Below, in pieces: positions 6,617 to 11,593 of a stretch of 11,593 nt of DNA. Origin of the DNA: JBCBSZ01 sp039185015 (lineage in GTDB: Bacteria > Actinomycetota > Acidimicrobiia > Acidimicrobiales > Poriferisodalaceae); contig JBCDAU010000072.1 of assembly GCA_039185015.1 (NCBI GenBank), forward strand, positions 1-11,593, in the 5' to 3' direction. The notes beneath the pieces are model-generated. The model ran no database searches and was not told the DNA's origin. It worked only from the letters and a program-made list of their open reading frames with translations. How positions within the stretch are numbered: the stretch's first letter is position 1; every line of letters begins with the position of its first letter. A program made the translations under genes and the position numbers.

Positions 6617-7273
6617 ATGGTCGGCGAACCGCAGCCCACCACCGCCGGGCGCGGACCGGGACGACCCCCGACGACCGACCTCGATCAGATCGTCGCCGCC
6701 GGGTGTGACGTCGGCCTCGAGCAGCTGACGCTCAACGCCGTCGCCGCCCACCTCGACGTGCACGTCGCCACGCTGTATCGCTACGTCGCCGGCCGCGACG
6801 AGCTCACCCAGCTGGTCGTCGACCGCATCATCGACTCGGTCGAGCTCCCGACCGATCCCGCGCTGAACGACGAGGAGCTCCTCGTCGAGTTCGCCGTCCG
6901 ACTGCGGCGCCTGCTCATCGACCACCCGGGACTCGCCGGGTTCTCGCTGACCGGTGGCGGCTCGCCCGCCATCGATCGTCACCGCGCAGCCGCGTGCGAG
7001 GTTATGGTCGGCCGAGGCCACGAGGCGACCGCAGGCCTGCTGCTCTTCGACGAGACGGCGACGTACACCGTCGCCTGGGCCTACGCCACCGATCCGACGG
7101 CGTTGCCCCCGAGACGGCCGCCGTCCGAGCGCGGTGAGGTCCCCGCGGTCCTGTCCGAGGCCGAACGCGGCTACGGGCGAGCCGACGAAGACCGGTGGTT
7201 CGCGTGGTGCGTGCGGGCCCACGTCCGAGGCGTGCTCGCGCTCATCGCCGACGACGAGCTGCCCTGGTCCTGA
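6617..7273 (+). CDS. TetR-family regulator, likely repressor of the ABC-SIP operon
   Basis: 218 aa from ATG 6617; an in-frame ATG at 6587 would add 10 residues but lies upstream of the -10 hexamer. After an Arg/Pro/Gly-rich N-terminus the DNA-binding region reads 'QLTLNAVAAHLDVHVATLYR' (about 36-55) followed by 'YVAGRDELTQLVVD', the classic TetR helix-turn-helix with the [LF]YRY(V/F) recognition helix end and the 'xxxDEL' turn. The rest is helical and variable, as expected for a ligand-binding and dimer domain; it contains two tryptophans close together in 'DRWFAWCVRAHV'. It diverges from the ABC operon with an inverted repeat between them, which suggests local control. The ligand is unknown. 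Confidence 0.9.
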   Translation: MVGEPQPTTAGRGPGRPPTTDLDQIVAAGCDVGLEQLTLNAVAAHLDVHVATLYRYVAGRDELTQLVVDRIIDSVELPTDPALNDEELLVEFAVRLRRLLIDHPGLAGFSLTGGGSPAIDRHRAAACEVMVGRGHEATAGLLLFDETATYTVAWAYATDPTALPPRRPPSERGEVPAVLSEAERGYGRADEDRWFAWCVRAHVRGVLALIADDELPWS

Positions 7274-7337
7274 CCGCATACGCCGCCACCGACGCCGGCT
7301 GCACATCAGGTCATCAGACCGAACGCTTCGACGGGAT

Positions 7338-7370
7338 CCGGACGGTCACACCCGGCGCGTGACCGTCCGG
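7338..7370. terminator. Bidirectional hairpin between convergent tetR and lipoprotein genes
   Basis: CCGGACGGTCAC (7338-7349) and GTGACCGTCCGG (7359-7370) form a perfect 12-bp stem with a 9-base loop. It sits between the stop of tetR (7273) and the stop of the lipoprotein gene on the other strand (7378). There is no T-tract on either side. Position and symmetry suit a terminator that works in both directions. Confidence 0.75.
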
Positions 7371-7377
7371 CACCCAC

Positions 7378-8430
7378 TCAGCTCGGGCCGGGGAGGCCCT
7401 CCAGCGAGCTCGTGATCTCCTCGACGAGGAACGGGAGGTTGGCGGCGTTGACGAGCCGGGCCGCAGCGCTCGCTTCCGGGCCGACCCCTGCGATGCCGCC
7501 GGCGACGGCCGGGATCGTGTCGACGATCGGGCCGCTGAGGAACTCGTCGTTGAACGTCGAGAGGTCCTGACCTGCGATCCCCGAGACGTCGAGGAAGAGC
7601 AGCGCGTCGCCCTCCAGCTCACCGAGCAGCTCGAAGGAATAGGTCTCGGTGTCGTCGTCGTCGATGGGATCGGTGAGCGGTCCGAGGCCCATCTCCACCA
7701 ACAGCTCGGACAATGGCGACAGCGAGGTGAACAGCACCAGCGCCTCCTCACCGGGCGACACGACCCCGGCGACGAGGCGAGCGCCCTGCCAGTCGGCCAG
7801 GCGCTCGGCCGCCGCATCGATGACCGCCGTCCGGTCGGCGATGACCTCCTCGGCGATCTCGGAGCGACCCAGCAGCGCGGCCATCCTGCGCAGCTCCTCA
7901 CGCCACGGGATCGCGTTGTCGGCGACGTACAGCGGAGCGATCTGCTCCAACAGCTCGTAGGCCGCGTCGTCGTACGACGCCGTGACGATCAGATCCGGTC
8001 GCGCCGCGGCGACGGCCTCGATGTTGGTGCCGTCGCCGAGCTCGTAGGTCTCGAGGCCGGCGTAGTCGTCGACCCAGGGGGCGGGTCGTCCTCCGCCGAT
8101 CCGCCCGACCAGCACCGGCTCGACACCGAGGGCGAGGAGGTTCTGCGCATCGATGGAGTCCCAGATCGACACCACCCTCCCCGGCGGTCCCTCGAGTGTC
8201 ACCTCGACGCCGCGCTGATCGACGGCGCTGAGCTGCGCCGAGTCTGCGACGACCGCCTCCTCGACCTCGGTCGCCTCGCTGGCCATCTCGGCAGCCGACT
8301 CGGCGACGGCGGTCTCGGCGGTCGCGCTGGCAGTCGCCGATGCGTCCTCCCCGTCGTCGCTGTCACCACACGCGGTCGCCACCAGGACGAGCGCGACGGC
8401 GACGGAGAGGTGGCGGAGGTGGTGACCCAT
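7378..8430 (-). CDS. Siderophore-binding lipoprotein (FecB/FepB-like), second copy
   Basis: Complete 350-aa substrate-binding lipoprotein. The ATG is preceded by GGAAGGA about 11 bases upstream. The signal peptide MGHHLRHLSVAVALVLVATAC places the lipidated Cys at residue 21 (lipobox V-A-T-A-C). An Ala/Glu-rich tether (about 22-65) is followed by the binding domain: 'EGPPGRVVSIWDSIDAQNLL' begins the N-lobe, 'NIEAVAAARPDLIVTASYDD' (about 136-155) holds the PDLIV motif, and 'IAPLYVADNAIPWREELRRM' (about 164-183) is typical of FecB/FepB-type proteins. It is clearly diverged from the other two lipoproteins here, so it probably binds a different ligand. It diverges from a PucR-type gene. A possible iron box overlaps its promoter. 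Confidence 0.93.
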   Translation of the reverse strand: MGHHLRHLSVAVALVLVATACGDSDDGEDASATASATAETAVAESAAEMASEATEVEEAVVADSAQLSAVDQRGVEVTLEGPPGRVVSIWDSIDAQNLLALGVEPVLVGRIGGGRPAPWVDDYAGLETYELGDGTNIEAVAAARPDLIVTASYDDAAYELLEQIAPLYVADNAIPWREELRRMAALLGRSEIAEEVIADRTAVIDAAAERLADWQGARLVAGVVSPGEEALVLFTSLSPLSELLVEMGLGPLTDPIDDDDTETYSFELLGELEGDALLFLDVSGIAGQDLSTFNDEFLSGPIVDTIPAVAGGIAGVGPEASAAARLVNAANLPFLVEEITSSLEGLPGPS

Positions 8431-8452
8431 GTCGAGGCGGTTCCTTCCAGAT

Positions 8453-8471
8453 CGAGCGTCGGCGAACCTAG
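8453..8471 (-). promoter_or_regulatory. Promoter with a possible DtxR/IdeR box upstream of the second lipoprotein
   Basis: On the minus strand CTAGGTTCGCCGACGCTCG agrees with the iron-box consensus TTAGGTTAGCCTAACCTAA at 12 of 19 positions counted by eye. It contains a -10-like TAGGTT (8465-8470). Transcription starting about 7 bases downstream would give a leader of about 30 bases with the GGAAGGA ribosome-binding site. The left half-site is strong and the right half weak. Confidence 0.35.
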
Positions 8472-8534
8472 GCGCCGAGAGCTCGAATGTGGACGGGCAT
8501 CTGCACGGTTCTGGTGAGGTCGCCTTGTGATAGT

Positions 8535-8564
8535 GACCAGGTCGTGATCCGACGCGACCTGGTC
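8535..8564. repeat. Perfect 9-bp inverted repeat around the pucR-type start codon
   Basis: GACCAGGTC (8535-8543) and GACCTGGTC (8556-8564) are exact reverse complements with a 12-base spacer that begins with the proposed GTG start (8544). The arm centres are 21 bp apart, about two helical turns, which suits a dimeric regulator. The same symmetry would form an RNA hairpin hiding the start codon. Autoregulation by the encoded protein is the simplest reading. Confidence 0.6.
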
Positions 8565-9683
8565 GAGCTCGTCCGGCAGCGGATGGACGTGGTGACCGAG
8601 CGGATCGCCGACGAGGTCCTCGCCCAGATCCCGGGCGAGCTCGGCGGCGGCTCGCCGGCGGCGATTCGGGTCGATGCCGGCAGGCTGCTCTCCGGGTACC
8701 TGGACGCGCTCGCCGACGGGCGGCCGATGTCGGAGCCGGAGATGGAGGCGGTGCGGGGCGTCGCTCGGTGGCGGGCGGTTCGCGGGCAGGGCCTCATCGG
8801 CCTGCTCCATGGCCTTCGGATCGGCGTGCTGGCGATCTGGGCCGAGATGGACGCCATCGTGGCCGACCGCGGCGATCCCCACCGGTCGGTCGCCTTCGAG
8901 CTGAGCGGGTCGATGCTCGAGTCACTCCACGCCATGTCATCCGCAGCGACGATCGCCTACGACGAGGCGGAGGCGCGACCCGAGGCCAGCGACGTCCATC
9001 GCGCCCGGAGGGTGATGGAGGTGCTCCGTGCCGGCGCGCCCGGCATCGATCCGTCGACGAGGTGGCAGCTCATCGCGCTCGTCGATGAGCAGCCGAGACC
9101 GGACACCCTCAGACGGGCGCTCACCTGGTGCGCCGCCCGACCAGAGCTGTTCGTTCCCATCCCGGCAGCGATGGTCGGAGACGTGCCCATCGTCGCGCTC
9201 TCCGCCACCGGCGCGGGGGCGGACATCACGGATGTCGCCGGGCGACTCGTCGATGAGCTCGGCGTCGAGGCGAGCGCGTGGAGCCCGACGGTCGCACCCG
9301 GCGAGATCGACCCGGCCATCGACGAGTTGATGCGGATCGCCGAGTTCCTGAGAGGCAACCGCACCGCAGAGCACACCCACCTGGTGACCCTCGACGACGT
9401 GTTGCTCGTCGCCATCGCTCGGGGATGGGGCGGCCGAACGAGGGAGCGCCTTCGCGACATCGGGGCGCCGCTGGTCGCTCACGACGAGGAGCACCGGGCT
9501 CCGCTGCGCGAGACGGTGCGGGCGCTGGCCCGCAACGGCTCGATCTCCCAGGCGGCGGTCCAACTCAACGTGCACCGCAACACGGTGTCGTGGCGTCTCG
9601 ACCTCGTGCGCGACCTCACCGGGCTCGATGCGACGGTCGCCAACGAGCTCCTCGTCCTCGCCGCTGCGGTCGAGGCGGTCTGA
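8544..9683 (+). CDS. PucR/CdaR-type transcriptional regulator
   Basis: 379 aa from GTG 8544. An in-frame ATG at 8487 would add 19 residues of unlikely composition, and a -10-like GATAGT lies just upstream of 8544. The N-terminal half is helical ('RQRMDVVTERIADEVLAQIP', 'GLLHGLRIGVLAIWAEMDAI') and resembles the RsbRD/diguanylate-regulator-like N-domain of many actinobacterial PucR proteins. The C-terminal helix-turn-helix of the HTH_30 type is clear at about 321-362: 'LRETVRALARNGSISQAAVQ' then 'LNVHRNTVSWRLDLVRDLTG'. It diverges from the second lipoprotein gene across about 110 bases and may regulate it. The ligand is unknown. It converges with the VOC gene, the two stops being only 11 bases apart. 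Confidence 0.87.
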   Translation: MIRRDLVELVRQRMDVVTERIADEVLAQIPGELGGGSPAAIRVDAGRLLSGYLDALADGRPMSEPEMEAVRGVARWRAVRGQGLIGLLHGLRIGVLAIWAEMDAIVADRGDPHRSVAFELSGSMLESLHAMSSAATIAYDEAEARPEASDVHRARRVMEVLRAGAPGIDPSTRWQLIALVDEQPRPDTLRRALTWCAARPELFVPIPAAMVGDVPIVALSATGAGADITDVAGRLVDELGVEASAWSPTVAPGEIDPAIDELMRIAEFLRGNRTAEHTHLVTLDDVLLVAIARGWGGRTRERLRDIGAPLVAHDEEHRAPLRETVRALARNGSISQAAVQLNVHRNTVSWRLDLVRDLTGLDATVANELLVLAAAVEAV

Positions 9684-9703
9684 GCTGGAGCGCCTCAGGC
9701 CGC
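9675..9703. terminator. Bidirectional terminator hairpin overlapping both convergent stop codons
   Basis: GCGGTCTGAG (9675-9684) pairs with CTCAGGCCGC (9694-9703); in RNA it is a 10-bp stem with one G-U pair and a 9-base loop. The stop of the PucR-type gene (9681-9683) lies in the left arm and the stop of the VOC gene (9695-9697, minus) in the right arm. There is no T-tract. It probably stops transcription from both sides. Confidence 0.65.
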
Positions 9704-10381
9704 TGTGATGACCGCCCCGCACACCGCAGCGGGATCGAGGTCCGAGCCGAGACCGTGCAGCGACACCTCACGGACGCCCGACTCGCCGCTCGACGTGACC
9801 AGCTCGATCCATGGGTCGTCCTGGTCGAGGAGCGCAGCCCAGCCGGAGCGGCAGGCCGCCGGGACGTCGATCGAGATCGAGGCGATCCCGGTGGCACCGT
9901 TGAGATGGGAGATCTGGGCCGGCCGAGGATCGGGCCGATACGCGCCCATCATCAGGGGAAGACGAGGATCGTGCGGGAACGCCGTCTGGGTGGTGATCTG
10001 CCGCCCAGACGGCGGGGTGCGCTTCGACGAGAACGGGCCGGCGATCTTGCCCACCGCCGTGCCGACCGACTCGACGACCGGCTTCACGTCGCCGTCGCAC
10101 TCGAGTGCGAGGTCACACCACCCGGCCTCGCTGCGCTCCCATCCCTGGAAACGACGGATCATGCCGTTGCGAGCGACGAGCGACAGCAGCCACCAGATCG
10201 GTCGCGGCGGGCCGGTGCCGCTGACGATCAACTCGAGGAAGGGACCCTCCTCGAACCAGATCAGCGCGTTCCTCGCCGCGTCGACCCGGTCGCCCCACTC
10301 GACGGTGAACCCGGCGTCCTCGTAGGCCTTGACCCCGGCTGCGAGGTCATCCACGACGCACAGCACATGACTCGCCCGCAC
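9695..10381 (-). CDS. Glyoxalase-like (VOC superfamily) protein
   Basis: 228 aa from GTG 10381, chosen because GAGGAGGAG lies 6 bases upstream (complement of 10388-10396); the open frame extends further but there overlaps the tetR gene. It shows two VOC halves. The first begins 'RASHVLCVVDDLAAGVKAYE' with His5 and 'GPFLELIV' (Glu50); the second begins 'ISHLNGATGIASISIDV' (His159) and ends 'VREVSLHGLG' (Glu205). His and Glu at these positions are usual metal ligands in VOC enzymes, so a metal-dependent enzyme or binding protein is plausible. It resembles the Glyoxalase_3-type group of uncharacterised actinobacterial proteins. It lies 47 bases downstream of tetR on the same strand, likely co-transcribed. 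The substrate is unknown. Confidence 0.85.
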   Translation of the reverse strand: MRASHVLCVVDDLAAGVKAYEDAGFTVEWGDRVDAARNALIWFEEGPFLELIVSGTGPPRPIWWLLSLVARNGMIRRFQGWERSEAGWCDLALECDGDVKPVVESVGTAVGKIAGPFSSKRTPPSGRQITTQTAFPHDPRLPLMMGAYRPDPRPAQISHLNGATGIASISIDVPAACRSGWAALLDQDDPWIELVTSSGESGVREVSLHGLGSDLDPAAVCGAVITAA

Positions 10382-10428
10382 GACCGACTCCTCCTCGCTC
10401 GACCAGCAACGCACCGGCGAGCGTGAAG

Positions 10429-11079
10429 CTACCCGGTGAGGTGTTCGGCCTCGATGCCGGCGAGGAGCAGGTCGAGCGTGATCGCGAAGGCCTCGGGGGC
10501 GGTGATCTGCCGGTAGGTCGTCTGCAGCTCGTCGAGCACCGGAGTGTCGGGCGCGTCGGAGACCGACGACCAGAACCGCGCCAGGTAGGTCGGATCGGCC
10601 CGGTGGATGCGCGCCACGTGGTCGACCGTGGCCTGCACCAGGACCCGATAGAGCAGCAGCGCGTCCGGTGGCTCCACACCGGCGCGGACGAGGGTGGCGA
10701 CCCCACGCTCGGCGAAGCGCACCTGCGCATCCGTGACGATGCGGTGACCGGCGAGCGCACCGACGAGATCGGGCACCGAGAGCAGCCGCTCCCGGAGCCG
10801 TCCGAGCGCGAGGGTCCACCACTCCCGCCAGTCGAGATCGGCATCGGGGAGCTCGTCGGGAGTGGGCCACCACGATGCCGCGACCAGCTCGTGGAGCTCG
10901 TCGGTGCTGGACACGTAGGAGTACAGCGCCTGGCCCGACACGCCGAGCAGCCGACCGACGTTGCGGAGGTTCACCTCCGACGGCGGGAGACGATCGGCGG
11001 CTTCGACGATGGCGCCGCGGTCGAGCGAGCTCATCATCGCATCGTGGCATGCCGACGGTGGGCCCGCCGACATGGGCAT
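10429..11079 (-). CDS. TetR-family regulator next to the third lipoprotein
   Basis: 216 aa from ATG 11079, whose start codon directly abuts the TTACACGTGTAA palindrome. Internal ATGs at 11073, 11037 and 11034 are possible; the 11034/11037 starts would give a more usual TetR N-terminus (MSSLDRGAIVEAADRL). No convincing ribosome-binding site precedes any of them. The helix-turn-helix reads 'VNLRNVGRLLGVSGQALYSY' (about 36-55) followed by 'VSSTDELHELVA'. The C-terminal domain is helical and unassigned. It diverges from the third siderophore-binding lipoprotein and is followed by the VOC gene, so it probably represses itself, the VOC gene and the lipoprotein through the shared palindrome. Confidence 0.88.
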   Translation of the reverse strand: MPMSAGPPSACHDAMMSSLDRGAIVEAADRLPPSEVNLRNVGRLLGVSGQALYSYVSSTDELHELVAASWWPTPDELPDADLDWREWWTLALGRLRERLLSVPDLVGALAGHRIVTDAQVRFAERGVATLVRAGVEPPDALLLYRVLVQATVDHVARIHRADPTYLARFWSSVSDAPDTPVLDELQTTYRQITAPEAFAITLDLLLAGIEAEHLTG

Positions 11080-11091
11080 TTACACGTGTAA
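11080..11091. promoter_or_regulatory. TTACACGTGTAA palindrome, probable TetR operator
   Basis: A perfect 12-bp palindrome, AT-rich for this DNA, lies in the divergent gap between tetR (start 11079, minus) and the lipoprotein gene (plus). It ends right at the tetR ATG and lies 11 bases upstream of the -10-like hexamer of the lipoprotein gene. One bound dimer could control both directions. Confidence 0.65.
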
Positions 11092-11102
11092 GCCACCAGG
11101 CG

Positions 11103-11108
11103 TAGGGT
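11103..11108 (+). promoter_or_regulatory. -10 hexamer of the third lipoprotein gene
   Basis: TAGGGT fits TANNNT and stands six bases before ATG 11115, the spacing also seen at 2091-2096 and 6605-6610. That ATG, however, is out of frame with the lipoprotein, whose in-frame GTG is at 11111, only two bases after the hexamer. Confidence 0.4.
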
Positions 11109-11110
11109 GG

Positions 11111-11593
11111 GTGCATGCGATCAAGGGGCCCCATCGCCGACCGTCAGGACGCCCTCGCTCACTGCTCGTCCTGATGGCGCTGACGCTCGTCGTCGCAGCA
11201 TGCGGCGACGATGGAGCGGAGGGCACCACGGGGACCGACCCGTCGACGTCGACGACCGTGCCGGCACCCAGCACGACGGCCGGCACCACGACGACCTTCG
11301 AGGCAGAGGCCATCCCCGACGACGCGCCCGACGCCGCACGGGTCATCGAACACGCTCGGGGGACGGCCGAGGTGCCTGGTGAGCCGAGCCGGATCGTCGT
11401 CCTCGACTCCGGGATCACCTACGACTCGCTCGTCGCGCTCGGCCTCGGCGAGGCGATCGTCGCCCGCGGCAGGCAGGGCGTCGATGCGTTCTGGACCTCG
11501 GTCGACCCCGAGCCGATCGAGCTCGTCGGGGAGGGCGCCGAGCTCAACCTCGAGGCCATCGCCGCAGCACGGCCTGACCTGATCATCGGCACG
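11111..11593 (+). CDS. Siderophore-binding lipoprotein (FecB/FepB-like), third copy, C-terminus beyond window
   Basis: 161 codons, open to the last base. From GTG 11111 the N-terminus is MHAIKGPHRRPSGRPRS: strongly basic, then 'LLVLMALTLVVAAC' with the lipidated Cys at residue 31. A Thr/Ser/Pro/Ala tether follows (about 32-57), then the start of a binding domain: 'GTAEVPGEPSRIVVLDSGIT', 'YDSLVALGLGEAIVARG' and 'NLEAIAAARPDLIIGT', the PDLI motif at the edge. An internal ATG at 11174 leaves too short a signal sequence. ATG 11115 gives only 19 codons in another frame unless the GGGGCCCC run (11125-11132) is one base short. The protein class is clear; the exact start is not. It is divergently paired with the TetR gene. 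Confidence 0.85.
   Translation, partial: MHAIKGPHRRPSGRPRSLLVLMALTLVVAACGDDGAEGTTGTDPSTSTTVPAPSTTAGTTTTFEAEAIPDDAPDAARVIEHARGTAEVPGEPSRIVVLDSGITYDSLVALGLGEAIVARGRQGVDAFWTSVDPEPIELVGEGAELNLEAIAAARPDLIIGT

Noticed and set aside
9278..10426. Plus-strand 382-codon frame across the end of the PucR-type gene and the VOC gene
   Set aside because: It spans two confidently assigned genes and a terminator hairpin and has no domain.
10382..11134. N-terminal extension of the VOC frame to 11134
   Set aside because: It overlaps the TetR gene in another frame and has shadow-type composition; GTG 10381 has a strong ribosome-binding site.
11115..11174. 19-codon frame at the start of the third lipoprotein as a real leader peptide
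   Set aside because: The stop/start overlap is suggestive, but downstream ATG 11174 leaves only nine residues before the lipobox Cys, too short for a signal peptide. It is kept only as an alternative in the findings.
1..11593. tRNA/rRNA genes, CRISPR arrays, insertion sequences, integrase or attachment sites
   Set aside because: No cloverleaf, repeat-spacer array, transposase motif or terminal inverted repeats were found on reading either strand.

Overview
The window is very GC-rich and densely coded, with GTG starts, stop/start overlaps and several promoters shaped like those of leaderless mRNAs (TANNNT, six bases, ATG). The lipoproteins carry long Thr/Ala/Glu-rich tethers after the lipobox. 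This points to an actinobacterium, plausibly of the class Acidimicrobiia; that placement is inferred from style, not from a marker gene. Nearly everything in the window fits iron/siderophore acquisition.

Left block, all on the minus strand (6524 down to 1): two half-transporters with the exporter fold (ABC1, 4818-6524; ABC2, 3001-4821) overlap by 4 bases, and ABC2 overlaps a siderophore-interacting flavin reductase (SIP, 2174-3004) by 4 bases. This is the content of a mycobacterial IrtA/IrtB importer with the reductase encoded separately. After a hairpin and a new promoter with a DtxR/IdeR-like box come an AraC regulator (about 1174-2013) and a FecB-like siderophore-binding lipoprotein (1-1173, cut by the window edge). 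These last two lie in one uninterrupted frame.

Middle: a TetR regulator (6617-7273) diverges from the ABC operon across an AT-rich inverted repeat that brackets the operon promoter. It converges, across a strong hairpin, on a second siderophore-binding lipoprotein (7378-8430). That gene diverges from a PucR/CdaR-type regulator (8544-9683) whose start codon lies inside a perfect 9-bp inverted repeat.

Right: a glyoxalase-like (VOC) protein (9695-10381) lies downstream of a second TetR gene (10429-11079). That TetR diverges, across a perfect 12-bp palindrome, from a third binding lipoprotein (11111 to past the end).

Proposed joint role: three lipoproteins capture different ferric siderophores (or heme), the ABC1/ABC2 heterodimer moves a siderophore across the membrane, and SIP reduces the iron. 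Four local regulators of three families (AraC, TetR twice, PucR) adjust expression to the ligand. No FecCD-type permease or stand-alone ATPase for the lipoproteins is visible here. The most striking molecular feature is reciprocal decay of the two ABC ATPase domains: ABC1 has lost Walker A, Walker B, Q-loop and H-loop residues but keeps LSGGQ, while ABC2 keeps those but has LSPPR in place of LSGGQ. The pair can therefore form only one working ATP site.
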